Below, one piece after another: positions 36,745 to 47,000 of a stretch of 64,000 nucleotides of DNA. The notes beneath the pieces were generated by a model. It did no database searches, was not told where the DNA came from, and saw only the letters and a program-made list of their open reading frames with translations. The first letter of the stretch is position 1. Every line of letters begins with the position of its first letter. The stretch is from JAJTFA01 sp051715425 (GTDB lineage Bacteria; Bacteroidota; Bacteroidia; UKL13-3): the NCBI GenBank assembly GCA_051715425.1, contig JBPXJS010000008.1, forward strand, positions 611,285 through 675,284, given 5' to 3'. Position numbers and translations under genes: made by a program.

Positions 36745-38025
36745 TTACATTAAAATTCCGGCAACGGTTGCTGAAAGGTAAGAAGCGAGTGTGCCACAAA
36801 TAAGCGCCCTGAAACCAAGTTTGGCCAAATCCGAACGTCTAGAAGGGCTGAGTTCGCCAATACCACCTACCTGTATGGCAATAGAACTAAAATTAGCAAA
36901 GCCGCATAGGGCGAAACTGGCAATTAAAACCGATTTAGGCTGAAGAAGTTGGTTGGTAATCATCGGACTCAGGTTAGAGTATGCAACAAATTCATTTATG
37001 ACCATTTTGGTTCCCATTAAAGAGCCAACAACAAACGTATCCTGCGAAGGAACACCCATTGCCAGAGCAAAAACGGAGAACACAGAACCAAATATGGTGT
37101 TCAGGTTAAGGTGATTGAGGTCAATACCAATATTATTCAGATCGAGTCCGGTGGTAACAAGCAATAAACCAAATTTACCAAGAATAGCATTAACAAGGGC
37201 AATAAGGGCAATAAACCCGATAAGCATGGCAATTACATTAAGTGATACTTTTAATCCATCGCTTGCACCATGCGAAATGGCATCAAGTAAATTGGCATGT
37301 GCTTTTTTAACCTCCAGTTTTACGGCACCTTTGGTTGCCGACTCTTCTGTTTCGGGCCATACAATTTTGGAAATAACAAGAGCCCCTGGAGCAGCCATAA
37401 TACTAGCGGCCAACAGATAGGGAGCCGGAACACCCATAGAAATATATACCGCCATTACACCACCTGCAATACAGGCCATGCTTCCGCTCATAGAGGCAAG
37501 GAGTTCACTCATGGTCATGGTATTGATATAAGGCTTAATCATAATCTGTGCTTCCACCTGACCAACAAAAGCACTGGCCACGTTAGACAAAGCTTCGCTT
37601 CCGCTCACACGCATCAGGGCGTGTACGAGGCGGGCAAAAAAGGAAACAATAATCTGCATCAGTCCAATATGGTAAGCTATATTTACCAGCACCGCCACAA
37701 AAATGATGGTGGGCATTATTTTAAACATAAAGAGGAAACTGTACTGATCGCCAAAAATGGGTTTCAGGAGATCCGGACGAATTAATCCGCCAAAAACAAA
37801 CTCGCCACCCTTATCCGCCATTTCGAGCAATTGTTTGATGCGCTCTCCCACCCAGGCAAAAACAGTTTCACCAACCTTGGTTTTAAGAATAAACAAAGCA
37901 AGGGCAAGTTGCAAAACGAGTCCGCTAATTACTACCCGGTAATTAATTGCTTTTCTGTTGTTGGAAAGAAGGAACGCAAGTCCCAGAATCAATGCAATGC
38001 CAAATAACCCGGTAAATCTTTCCAT
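36745..38025 (-). CDS. concentrative nucleoside transporter, NupC family
   Basis: A 426-residue inner-membrane symporter. The CNT core is recognisable from FVGQVEAQIMIKPYI, GSMACIAGGVMAVYI, the GVPSQDTFVVGSLMGTKMVINEFVAY block and the closing GFANFSSIAIQVGGIG. It takes up nucleosides with protons or sodium. The start lies 1 bp after the stop of the bifunctional-nuclease-family gene. With deoC elsewhere in the window, it gives a plausible nucleoside salvage route, although the genes are not linked. Confidence 0.93.
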   Translation of the reverse strand: MERFTGLFGIALILGLAFLLSNNRKAINYRVVISGLVLQLALALFILKTKVGETVFAWVGERIKQLLEMADKGGEFVFGGLIRPDLLKPIFGDQYSFLFMFKIMPTIIFVAVLVNIAYHIGLMQIIVSFFARLVHALMRVSGSEALSNVASAFVGQVEAQIMIKPYINTMTMSELLASMSGSMACIAGGVMAVYISMGVPAPYLLAASIMAAPGALVISKIVWPETEESATKGAVKLEVKKAHANLLDAISHGASDGLKVSLNVIAMLIGFIALIALVNAILGKFGLLLVTTGLDLNNIGIDLNHLNLNTIFGSVFSVFALAMGVPSQDTFVVGSLMGTKMVINEFVAYSNLSPMITNQLLQPKSVLIASFALCGFANFSSIAIQVGGIGELSPSRRSDLAKLGFRALICGTLASYLSATVAGILM

Positions 38026-38026
38026 A

Positions 38027-38632
38027 TCAGCTATTATTTCTTTTTTTTATTTCATCACGTATGCGTGCAGCCCTGTCATAATCTTCAACAGAAAGTGCCT
38101 CATTCAATTTTTTCTCCAGCTCTTCCATACTCATGGAATTTAAATCAGAACCCGCCTTTTTTTGTTTTGGCTCTTCCTGAACCGGGATATCTTCACCGGG
38201 CTCAAACTCATTGGTATCATCATCATCGTTAAACACCACCCCTACCGTACTCATAATATCCTCATATGTATAAATAGGGCATTTAAACCTTACGGCAAGC
38301 GCAATTGAATCAGAGGTTCTGGCATCTATCTCCTTTATTTCACCATCACACTCACAAACCAGTTTGGCATGAAAAACGCCATCAATCAGGTTATAAATTT
38401 CCACTTCCTGAATATGGATATTGAAAGTTTTACAAAATGCAACAAACAGGTCATGTGTCATTGGCCTGAAAGGTACTATTTTTTCTATCTCTATAGCTAT
38501 TGCCTGCGCTTCAAAGGAACCTATCACAATAGGTAATTTTCTTTTTCCCTCTGATTCACCAAGTATTAATGTATAGGAGCCATTGCTCTGGCCTGAACTT
38601 AATCCAACTATATTGAGTCTAATCCTGCTCAT
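38027..38632 (-). CDS. bifunctional nuclease family protein (DUF151) with UvrB/UvrC-like tail
   Basis: A 201-residue protein. The DUF151 domain (about 10-130) contains ESEGKRKLPIVIGSFEAQAIA and ARTSDSIALAVRFKCPIY. An acidic linker and a C-terminal UVR motif (SMEELEKKLNEALSVEDYDR, about 170-200) follow. Plant and bacterial DUF151 proteins have been described as nucleases. The UVR helix pair mediates protein contact in UvrB/UvrC and Clp regulators. It is the first gene of the CNT-deacetylase-barrel operon. Confidence 0.88.
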   Translation of the reverse strand: MSRIRLNIVGLSSGQSNGSYTLILGESEGKRKLPIVIGSFEAQAIAIEIEKIVPFRPMTHDLFVAFCKTFNIHIQEVEIYNLIDGVFHAKLVCECDGEIKEIDARTSDSIALAVRFKCPIYTYEDIMSTVGVVFNDDDDTNEFEPGEDIPVQEEPKQKKAGSDLNSMSMEELEKKLNEALSVEDYDRAARIRDEIKKRNNS

Positions 38633-38718
38633 GAACTGTGAAATGAAGTGTGCAAATCTGCACAGGAAAATACGTGAATAATATTACAAATCAAATCTCT
38701 TTCTTTATCTCTTCCGTG

Positions 38719-41136
38719 TTAAACAAATGCGGGATAAGTACCCGGATCATACTCATGCATCATCTGGTAAATGGATTCAAATACATCCTCTGCATTGGGT
38801 TTGGAAAAATAATCTCCATCTGTTCCGTATGCAGGTCGGTGGGGTTTAGCAGCAATGGTTACCGGTTTAGCATCCAGCCAAGCATATCCGTTTTGAACTT
38901 CCAGCACCTGTTGCATCATATATGCTGAGGCACCTCCGGGAACATCCTCATCTATAAACACCACTTTATTTGTTTTTTTAATACTCTCTACAATGAGGTG
39001 ATGAATATCAAATGGCAACAAGGTTTGTACATCTATGAGTTCACAACTGATACCAAGAATAGCGAGTTGTTTCATGGCATCTTCAGCTATACGCAGGGTA
39101 GATCCATATCCAACAATAGTCACATCATTGCCTTGTTCTAAAACTTCAGGCACACCCAGCGGAACCGTATATGTGCCAAGGTTGTCGGGCAATTTTTCCT
39201 TGAGGCGGTATCCGTTCAAACATTCAATAATTAATGCCGGCTCATCGCTTTGCAGCATGGTATTATAAAAACCTGCTGCCTGGGTCATGTTTCTTGGGGT
39301 AATGATATGCATGCCACGCAGCGAGTGTAAAATCATTCCCATCGGAGATCCGGAATGCCAGATTCCTTCCAGCCTGTGTCCGCGTGTTCTCACAATTAAA
39401 GGAGCCTTTTGCCCGCCTTTGGTTCTGTATTGCAAGGTAGCCAGGTCGTCACTTAACGGTTGCAAACCATAAAGCAGGTAGTCGAGGTATTGAATTTCTG
39501 CAATGGGCCTTAAACCACGTAATGCAGCACCAATGCCTTGTCCGATAATGGTAAGCTCTCTGATTCCCGTATCAAAAACCCTTGTTTCTCCATGTTTTTC
39601 CTGTAATCCGGCAAACCCCTGGTTCACATCACCAATCTTACCTACATCTTCGCCAAAAGCAAAAACCGCAGGATCTCTTGAAAGGGCAATATCAAAAAAG
39701 GCTTGCATAATTTCACGTCCATCTACCATTTTACTGGTATCCGAATAAGCAGGTTTAATTTCCTCAACAGCCAGTGCATTCTGGGCCGAGTTGCTAAACA
39801 GATTGGAATTATAACGTTCCTGGTTGGCTTCTTTAAATTGGTTCCTGTATGCTATAAGCGCATTTCTTTCCTCGCACTGATCCTGAAAAGTAAGGCGGAG
39901 CACCTCATTGATCGCTACACCAATATCTTTTCTGATAGGTTCAGTTAACGATTGTAATTGCCCGATAACTGCATTTACCTGATCAGACACACTGGAACGC
40001 TGAGCCAAAGCAGATAAGATATCGCAGGTTTCAGCCATTTCTTTTTTTATAGGCTGGAGGTATGCATCCCATGCAGCTTTTTTGGCATCATTTACATCCT
40101 TTTTGGCATCATTCTCCAATGTTTCCAGTTCAGCAGCGGTGGCCAATGAACTGCTTATGATCCACTCCCTGAATTTGTTTAAACAATCATACTCCTGCTC
40201 CCAGGCCAGGCGCTCTTTGCTTTTATAACGCTCATGCGACCCTGAAGTGGAGTGTCCCTGAGGCTGGGTAAGTTCGCGTACATGAACCAATACAGGCACA
40301 TGCTGCTCCCGGCTTATTTTAGAAGCCTCATCATATACTTTGCACAATTCCGGATAATCCCATCCGTTTACGGTAAAAATTTCATACCCGTTGCCTTTGT
40401 CATCGCGCTGGAATCCTTTTAGAATTTCGGAGATATTTTCTTTGGTTGTTTGGTATTTTGCCGGTACTGAGATTCCAAAACCATCGTCCCAAACAGATAT
40501 AACCATTGGGATTTGCAATACACCTGCGGCATTAATGGCTTCAAAAAAGTGGCCTTCAGAAGAGCTGGCATTACCAATGGTCCCCCAGGCCACTTCATTG
40601 CCATTATCAGAAAACTTATTATCTCCGATAAGGGAAGCATTTTGCCTGTAATATTTGGATGCATGTGCTAAACCAACCAAACGAAGCATTTGCCCCGCTG
40701 TTGGAGAAATATCAGAAGAAGAGTTTTTGAGGGATTTTAATTCTTTCCATGAGCCATCTTCGTTGATGGTGCGTGTGCCAAAATGGCCATTCATCATGCG
40801 GCCGGCCGAGGCAGGTTCTGCATTTACATCGGTATGGGCATATAACTGGGCAAAAAACTCTTGTACGGTATGTTGCCCAATAGCCATCATAAATGTTTGA
40901 TCGCGGTAGTATCCCGACCTGAAATCTCCATTTCTGAATGCCTTGGCCATGGCTATCTGTGGCAGTTCCTTGCCATCTCCAAAAATCCCGAATTTTGCCT
41001 TACCGGTTAGTACTTCTTTCCTTCCCAATAAGCTTGCCTGCCGGCTTTTACAGGCTATAATATAATCATTTATTACTTCCTGCTTAAATTCCGCTATATT
41101 CATTTTTGCTGTTTCGCTTTTACCCATACCAGACAT
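38719..41136 (-). CDS. fused alpha-beta 2-oxoacid dehydrogenase E1 component
   Basis: An 805-residue thiamine-diphosphate enzyme joining E1-alpha (about 20-420) and E1-beta (about 465-805), like the branched-chain 2-oxoacid dehydrogenase E1. It decarboxylates the oxoacid and passes the acyl group to E2. Alpha blocks are EPASAGRMMNGHFGT and SSSEGHFFEAINAAGVLQIP. Beta blocks are FAFGEDVGKIGDV and DEDVPGGASAYMM. The diphosphate motif GDG...NN reads GNA (188-190)...DD (217-218). The start could be ATG at 41134-41136 or the ATGs three and eleven codons later. A -7 box almost touches the first ATG. Confidence 0.9.
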   Translation of the reverse strand: MSGMGKSETAKMNIAEFKQEVINDYIIACKSRQASLLGRKEVLTGKAKFGIFGDGKELPQIAMAKAFRNGDFRSGYYRDQTFMMAIGQHTVQEFFAQLYAHTDVNAEPASAGRMMNGHFGTRTINEDGSWKELKSLKNSSSDISPTAGQMLRLVGLAHASKYYRQNASLIGDNKFSDNGNEVAWGTIGNASSSEGHFFEAINAAGVLQIPMVISVWDDGFGISVPAKYQTTKENISEILKGFQRDDKGNGYEIFTVNGWDYPELCKVYDEASKISREQHVPVLVHVRELTQPQGHSTSGSHERYKSKERLAWEQEYDCLNKFREWIISSSLATAAELETLENDAKKDVNDAKKAAWDAYLQPIKKEMAETCDILSALAQRSSVSDQVNAVIGQLQSLTEPIRKDIGVAINEVLRLTFQDQCEERNALIAYRNQFKEANQERYNSNLFSNSAQNALAVEEIKPAYSDTSKMVDGREIMQAFFDIALSRDPAVFAFGEDVGKIGDVNQGFAGLQEKHGETRVFDTGIRELTIIGQGIGAALRGLRPIAEIQYLDYLLYGLQPLSDDLATLQYRTKGGQKAPLIVRTRGHRLEGIWHSGSPMGMILHSLRGMHIITPRNMTQAAGFYNTMLQSDEPALIIECLNGYRLKEKLPDNLGTYTVPLGVPEVLEQGNDVTIVGYGSTLRIAEDAMKQLAILGISCELIDVQTLLPFDIHHLIVESIKKTNKVVFIDEDVPGGASAYMMQQVLEVQNGYAWLDAKPVTIAAKPHRPAYGTDGDYFSKPNAEDVFESIYQMMHEYDPGTYPAFV

Positions 41137-41146
41137 TTTTAACGCT

Positions 41147-41154
41147 CAAATATA
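41147..41154 (-). promoter_or_regulatory. -7 box for the fused E1 gene
   Basis: TATATTTG on the minus strand, an exact TAnnTTTG match, ends only 10 bp before the most upstream ATG. The transcript would have a very short leader or use one of the later in-frame ATGs. Confidence 0.5.
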
Positions 41155-41306
41155 TGACCTACACTTATTATTCTATAATGTCCTTAAAATTTCATTAATA
41201 AATCTGCTGAAAGTAATAGATTTTTGTAATATTGCGTTGGTCATTATACCTTCGAAAGGTAAATTGGAATAATTTTTGAAATCAATATCAAACAACTTAG
41301 ATAAAT

Positions 41307-41747
41307 ATGAAAAAAATAATCATTACCGCTTTGGTAGCATTTAGTGGAATTACCTTGGCAAATGCGCAAAGTACACCCCAGCCTGCTGAAAACAAAAACC
41401 AGGCAGAAATCACATTTGATAAAGAAATTCACGATTTTGGTGTAATTCCACAAAATCAGCCGGCTACTTATATGTTTTATTTTACCAACACCGGAAAAGA
41501 GCCTCTAATTATCACCAATGTTACTGCATCATGCGGATGTACCACTCCTGAGTGGAGCAAAGAACCTATTCCGCCAAAAAAGAAAGGCTTTGTTAAAGCA
41601 ACATATAATGCTGCTGCATCAGGTCCATTCAGTAAAAATGTTACTGTACTTTCCAACGCCAGGCGCAATACCATCGTACTTACATTAAAAGGTGATGTAA
41701 GGAATGCTCAGGTAGTAACACCGGTTGAAGTACCAGACAAAAAATAA
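41307..41747 (+). CDS. DUF1573 domain protein, copy 1
   Basis: A 146-residue protein with a signal peptide (FSGITLANA|Q) and one DUF1573 immunoglobulin-like domain. The core is HDFGVIPQNQPATYMFYFTN and the characteristic ASCGCTTPEW loop, followed by a GFVKATYN strand. Exported, probably periplasmic or surface-associated. DUF1573 function is not established. A -33/-7-like pair (TTG-N20-TAAATTGG, 41237-41267) precedes it. A terminator separates it from a second copy. Confidence 0.85.
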   Translation: MKKIIITALVAFSGITLANAQSTPQPAENKNQAEITFDKEIHDFGVIPQNQPATYMFYFTNTGKEPLIITNVTASCGCTTPEWSKEPIPPKKKGFVKATYNAAASGPFSKNVTVLSNARRNTIVLTLKGDVRNAQVVTPVEVPDKK

Positions 41748-41760
41748 TTTAACCTTATCT

Positions 41761-41793
41761 AAAAGCCTCATTCATCTTTGTCTGAGGCTTTTT
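41761..41793 (+). terminator. terminator between the two DUF1573 genes
   Basis: AAAAGCCTCA (41761-41770) pairs with TGAGGCTTTT (41783-41792), with a 12-nt loop and a following T-run. The two paralogs are thus probably separate or attenuated transcripts. Confidence 0.85.
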
Positions 41794-41812
41794 ATTAAAA
41801 CAATATACGCAT

Positions 41813-42283
41813 ATGAAAAAAATTGCCGTTTTAGTTACCATCTTGTTTAGTGCATGGCAAGGCTATGCGCAAACGCAAATTCAAAACCCTGGTGCCACTC
41901 CTGCTGCTACACAAACTCCGGCCAGCGAATCAGAAATTAAATTTGAAACCACCGAACACGATTTTGGAACCATAAAAGAAGGTACGCTTGCCGCTTACGA
42001 GTTTGTATTTACCAATACAGGCAAAACACCACTTATATTATCCAATGTACAACCATCATGCGGATGTACCACACCGGAATGGCCTAAAGAACCAATAGCA
42101 CCCGGAGCAAAAGCTAAAATCAAAGCTGTTTATAATTCTCATGGTCGTCCGGGTACTTTTCAAAAGTATATTACGGTAAAATCAAACGCTAAAAATGGCG
42201 ATATCAGTATTACCATAAAAGGTACAGTAACACCTACCCCTCCATCACCGGTTTCTCCTGTAAGAAACCAAAATGCAGAATAA
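41813..42283 (+). CDS. DUF1573 domain protein, copy 2
   Basis: A 156-residue paralog of the preceding gene with a signal peptide (ILFSAWQGYA|Q), an alanine/threonine/proline-rich linker, and one DUF1573 domain. It shares EHDFGTIKEG, YEFVFTNTGKTPLI and QPSCGCTTPEWPKEPI with copy 1. The C-terminus is proline-rich (PTPPSPVSPVRNQ), suggesting a short flexible tail. The duplication is tandem. A strong terminator follows. Confidence 0.85.
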   Translation: MKKIAVLVTILFSAWQGYAQTQIQNPGATPAATQTPASESEIKFETTEHDFGTIKEGTLAAYEFVFTNTGKTPLILSNVQPSCGCTTPEWPKEPIAPGAKAKIKAVYNSHGRPGTFQKYITVKSNAKNGDISITIKGTVTPTPPSPVSPVRNQNAE

Positions 42284-42305
42284 ATCAAATACAAAGTATA
42301 CCAAC

Positions 42306-42334
42306 AAAAAAAGCTGCCATTGGCAGCTTTTTTT
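42306..42334. terminator. bidirectional terminator between DUF1573 copy 2 and HU
   Basis: AAGCTGCC (42311-42318) and GGCAGCTT (42322-42329), extended by A-runs and T-runs, form a stem of about 13 bp with a 3-nt loop. Long A and T tracts flank it on both strands. Confidence 0.9.
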
Positions 42335-42353
42335 GTTTCTTGTGTTGATTGAA

Positions 42354-42629
42354 TTACTTGTTAACTGTTTTAGCTAACTCAGCTCCTGGCTTAAATCTTG
42401 CAACTTTTTTCGCTTTGATTTGGATGGTTTTTCCTGTTTGAGGATTGCGGCCTGTTCTTGCATTGCGTTTAGCAACAGAGAAACTTCCGAAACCGATTAA
42501 TACTACTTTGTCGCCTTTTTTCAATGATTTAGAAATGGCATTGATAGTAGCATCTAAAGCGCGACCTGAGTCAGCCTTTGACATTTTTGATTCTGCTGCG
42601 ATAGCATCAATTAGCTCTGATTTGTTCAT
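42354..42629 (-). CDS. HU-family DNA-binding protein
   Basis: A 91-residue nucleoid protein. The dimer core MNKSELIDAIAAESKMSKAD is followed by GFGSFSV and the DNA-wrapping arm with RNPQTGKTI, ending FKPGAELAKTV. It bends DNA without strong sequence preference. The gene is monocistronic with a textbook promoter upstream and a bidirectional terminator downstream. Confidence 0.97.
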   Translation of the reverse strand: MNKSELIDAIAAESKMSKADSGRALDATINAISKSLKKGDKVVLIGFGSFSVAKRNARTGRNPQTGKTIQIKAKKVARFKPGAELAKTVNK

Positions 42630-42661
42630 GGTATAAATTAATTAAGGGTTGTTTACACTAA

Positions 42662-42691
42662 CAAATTTATAAGAAATACAATACTATGCAA
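42662..42691 (-). promoter_or_regulatory. HU gene promoter (-33/-7)
   Basis: On the minus strand TTG (42689-42691) is followed after 19 bp by TAAATTTG (42662-42669). Both elements and the spacing match the Bacteroidota consensus. The leader before the ATG would be about 28 nt. Confidence 0.75.
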
Positions 42692-42741
42692 GTGTTTTAA
42701 ATAAAGAGTTTATCACACTTTATCAATATTGTCAACTAAAT

Positions 42742-42771
42742 TTTGATTTGACGGGAGACGTATTATTTTTG
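42742..42771 (+). promoter_or_regulatory. ald promoter (-33/-7)
   Basis: TTTG (42742-42745), an 18-bp spacer and TATTTTTG (42764-42771) match the Bacteroidota consensus. The ATG is 22 bp downstream. Confidence 0.7.
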
Positions 42772-42793
42772 CCAACCTTAAAGTCAAACCATT

Positions 42794-43909
42794 ATGATTA
42801 TTGGAGTTCCCAAAGAAATTAAAAACAATGAAAACCGTGTAGGCCTTACCCCTGCTGGTGTTTCAGCCTTAGCTAAGGCCGGTCATAAATTATTTGTGCA
42901 GTCAACAGCCGGTGATGGAAGCGGGTTTAGTGATGCAGAATATAAAAAGGCCGGAGCCTCTATTCTTAAAACCATTCAGGAGGTATATAAAAAGGCCGAT
43001 ATGATTATAAAGGTAAAAGAGCCTATAAAGCAGGAATACAGCCTGATTAAAGAGGGTCAGCTTCTTTTTACCTACTTCCATTTTGCCTCTTATGAACCAT
43101 TAACTAAGGCCATGATAAAAAGCAAAGCCGTGTGCCTTGCTTATGAAACTGTTGAAAAGGCTGACCGCTCCCTGCCGCTTTTGGTGCCAATGAGCGAGGT
43201 AGCCGGCAGAATGAGTGTGCAGGAAGGTGCCAAATACCTGGAGAAGCCAATGGGCGGAAGGGGTATTTTATTGGGTGGGGTTCCGGGTGTGCGCCCGGCC
43301 AATGTATTGGTTTTGGGTGGTGGTATTGTGGGTACACAGGCCGCTAAAATGGCAGCCGGTTTAGGTGCAGATGTAACCCTTATGGATGTTTCACTCCCCC
43401 GTTTAAGGCAACTGGATGATATTTTGCCTAAGAATGTAAAAACAGTTTACTCTAACGAATACAATATCAGAGAAGCCATTAAACACTCCGACATGATAGT
43501 TGGAGCGGTGTTGATTCCGGGAGCAAAAGCCCCTTCTTTAATTACGAGGGATATGCTTAAAACCATGAAACCAGGTACGGTAATGGTGGACGTGGCTATT
43601 GATCAGGGAGGATGTTTTGAAACTTCTAAAGCCACCACACACGAAGATCCTATTTATGTAATTGATGGGGTAATACATTATTGTGTAGCCAATATGCCAG
43701 GTGCTGTACCTTACACATCAACCCTTGCATTAACCAACGCTACCCTGCCTTATGCGCTGCAACTCGCAAATAAAGGATGGAAAAAAGCTTGCACGGAGAA
43801 CGCTGAATTAAAACCGGGTTTAAATATTGTAGATGGTAAAGTAGTATATAAAGGTGTGGCAGAGGCATTCAACCTGAAATATACAGATGTGAACGAAGTG
43901 CTTAAATAA
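42794..43909 (+). CDS. ald: alanine dehydrogenase
   Basis: A 371-residue NAD-dependent enzyme that interconverts L-alanine with pyruvate and ammonia. Motifs are the start IGVPKEIKNNENRVG, the substrate lysine in KVKEPI, the catalytic histidine in FTYFHFA, and the nucleotide loop VLGGGIVGTQAA. The length matches the family. Monocistronic, with its own promoter and a terminator at 43937-43964. Confidence 0.97.
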   Translation: MIIGVPKEIKNNENRVGLTPAGVSALAKAGHKLFVQSTAGDGSGFSDAEYKKAGASILKTIQEVYKKADMIIKVKEPIKQEYSLIKEGQLLFTYFHFASYEPLTKAMIKSKAVCLAYETVEKADRSLPLLVPMSEVAGRMSVQEGAKYLEKPMGGRGILLGGVPGVRPANVLVLGGGIVGTQAAKMAAGLGADVTLMDVSLPRLRQLDDILPKNVKTVYSNEYNIREAIKHSDMIVGAVLIPGAKAPSLITRDMLKTMKPGTVMVDVAIDQGGCFETSKATTHEDPIYVIDGVIHYCVANMPGAVPYTSTLALTNATLPYALQLANKGWKKACTENAELKPGLNIVDGKVVYKGVAEAFNLKYTDVNEVLK

Positions 43910-43936
43910 GCCAACTTGTTTCATTATAAATGAAAG

Positions 43937-43964
43937 AGGCAGCCTGCAAAGACTGCCTTTTTTA
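43937..43964 (+). terminator. terminator after ald
   Basis: AGGCAG (43937-43942) pairs with CTGCCT (43953-43958) and is followed by six T residues. The minus-strand T-run is weaker, so it mainly serves ald, with possible use by the convergent T9SS gene. Confidence 0.78.
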
Positions 43965-44000
43965 TTTATAGTTTGGTGTATTTCTGCTTTTAGATTTTAA

Positions 44001-47000
44001 CTATTCCAGTATCAGTTTTGAGCTATTCAGCAGCAGCAACTGATCGGAAACAACGGATATCAGGTAGAGTCCCTTTTTCAGAGACGACAAGTCCAGGGGT
44101 AAAGTGTCTGAGCTTGTTCTTTCCACTGAGAGCAACTCTCTTCCTGCCATATCAGTAACAATTACCTTAACCGGTAATACGCTGTTTATTCCTGTAATAT
44201 GAATGATTCCATTAGCAGGGTTTGGCTGAATGCTGATGCCTGACGTATTGGTTTGCTGCTCATTTGCCGCAACCACTTTGGAAAACGAAAAATGTCCATC
44301 GTAATCAACCTGCCTGATGCGGTAAAACAATTGTTGGGTTTGCTTGCCGGAAAACGCGCCATGGTCATTAAACTCATATTGCAATGGGGTAGCTACGTTA
44401 CCACCACCGGTCACCTCTCCTACCGGATTAAAATTTTCCATATCGTCAGAACGTTCAATCACAAACTTCTCATTATTGATTTGTGAAGCCACAGACCAGA
44501 TCACTTTTACATCTTTCTCCTTAACGGTTGCTGAAATTCCGTTCCATGAAACAGGCAGCGGATTAATGGGTATGCGGATAAAGTTTCCGGCATCAGCACC
44601 AATATCTACAGGAGTAAAGCTGCTTCTTACCTGGCCGTCAAAATCTTCGGACACTCCGGTAAGCTCTCCGTTTGCTTCAACCTTTGTTGCTCCGGTAATA
44701 TGTAAATTAACAGATGAAGCATTTCCGGTGGCATTTATAAATCCTGCATTTCCGCTGTCGCTTAGCATATCCAGAGAGCTAAAGAAAAACCAATTCATCA
44801 GGTTGTTATAATCTGTGCTTCCGTTTTGTATAAGCCTTCCATTGGTACCTGGTGCATAATACAGGTTATTATTAAGCTGAACATTGTTTACTGAATTTAA
44901 GCCAAGTGCAAAATGTTTACCCCCCGTAGAAACATTAGATCGGGCATTGCATAGAATATTGTTTTTGATAAAATCACTTCCATCACTTGATTTTTTTAAC
45001 GCATATGTATTCGTTAAAGATGTACCAGAGCATGCACCTCCGATATATACCGTATTATGGGTAATGGTGCTGCTGTAATTGGTTATTTTGTTTATACCCA
45101 TCATTGCAGAACTAACAGCATTATCAGCTCCGTTTTCATCAATTCCGAGGCGAATCATGTTATTATAACAATTGATAATGCCATTTTCCAGATTGATACC
45201 TGTATATCCTGAAGAGGGTGAATTTGACAGGGTTTTAAAACTGTGAATGAAGTTTGATTTTATATCTACGGAACTACCCGAAGTTGATGCTACATTAATG
45301 CCATAACAATAAACAGGAGCCGTGGTATTACTAAGTTGTAAACCCCATATCTGGTTACCGGAAATATCAGCGGCACCGGAAACTGTATTATAATAAATTC
45401 CATTTAGCCCTGCAGTACCAATGGTATTAACGCTGGCCGACATGGTGGATAAACGTTGAATACTGTTATTACGGATATATGTATTGTTATTGGCAATAGC
45501 CCAAATTCCGGTGGTGGTGTTTCCTGCACCTGAAGAGAGATTTGCATTAGACAAGTTTGCCAGTGTATTTCCCTGAATGGTGAGTGTGCCTCCAACAGCA
45601 GGGCTGGCATAAATACCCGTTAATGTTTGCACATAAGAAGGAGATGGAGAAGCCGCACGAATGGCATTTGGGTAAAGGGTGCTTCCTATTTTATTATTGA
45701 TAACCGTTACATTAAGTGCTCCGGCTATATGAATTCCGGTAACAGAAGAAGGGTAGCTGGAATTAGTGCCCACTGCCGTAATTCCTGAAATATAATTATT
45801 GCCCGCCACAATGCTGGCATTATTGGCAGATAACGCTCTTATTCCATATGTTGTAACAGCACTGTTGGCATTTTGATTTAATACATAAACTGATACCCCG
45901 TTTGTGGTGTCGCCAATGATATTTGGAATGGTATCTCCGATAAGGGCCGATCCGCTTTGAATATGAATCCCGGTCCACGGGTTTAAAGAGGTACCCGGCC
46001 AGAAAAAGTTGGCAATTTTATTTCCCTGAATGCTGATGCGGTGATTTAATGCGCCCGCATAATAAATTCCATAAAACGATGATCCGACATTGGCAGGTCC
46101 GGTTTCAAAAGCATTGCCCAAACAAGCGGTATCATTGCCTCCAATAAAATTGTTATTTATCCGGTGTCCGTTTCCTACAACATAAATGGCGTAGGTATTG
46201 TTGTTTCCTGTTCCGGAATTTGCACTAAGGTTATAAAAGTGATTCCCCTCAATAAGCATATTGCTGGCGTTAGAGATATAAAGTGCATAACTGGTGTAAT
46301 ACCCAAAATTCAAAAACCTGTTATACGAGATAATATTATCAGAAGGAATGGCAGAACCATTGCCATAAATCTGCACCAGGTAATAACCTTTGGTAACCGA
46401 ATCTCCAATTTCACAATTTGTGATGGTATTGTTCTTATGCCCTATATTTCCCTGCACATAAGAGAACTGAAGCAAATTATAGGTATACACATTGGTGGTG
46501 GTGTAGTTATTTATCCTTACATATTTTATCACATTATCAGAACAAGGAAGCAGATAAAAGTTTATTCCGGCACCTGAAGAATGCGATTTAACGGTAAGCT
46601 CAATATTACTGCCTGTTCCACCTGGCCGCCCATCTATGGTAATATTACGTGCACCTGTAAACATCATCACGGCATTAATATATGCCGAAGGCTGAATAAC
46701 CAGACCCGTTGCGCCAACAGCGGGCATAATGGTAAGAGGTGCAGCAGGTGAAGTGCCCAATGTATCTGAAAAATAAAGAGGAAATCTTTCACCCGAACTG
46801 GTATAATTACTTTGAAGTTCGAGTACTACCGGTCCTCCAATACCTGTTCTTTTTATGGAGTCGAGGGCTTGGGTAATGGTGGCAAAATTACCCGGAATAG
46901 TAAAGGTTCCGGTAAGGCTTCCTGAGTTGGTTGTGGCTGTGGCAATGGCAGAATTTATACTGTAAGCTCCCTCAGAAACAGCATATACTTTAAAATAATA

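Noticed and set aside
37297..37785. 162-codon plus-strand frame
   Set aside because: It is antisense to the nucleoside transporter and His/Asn-rich, as expected for a shadow of a membrane-protein gene.
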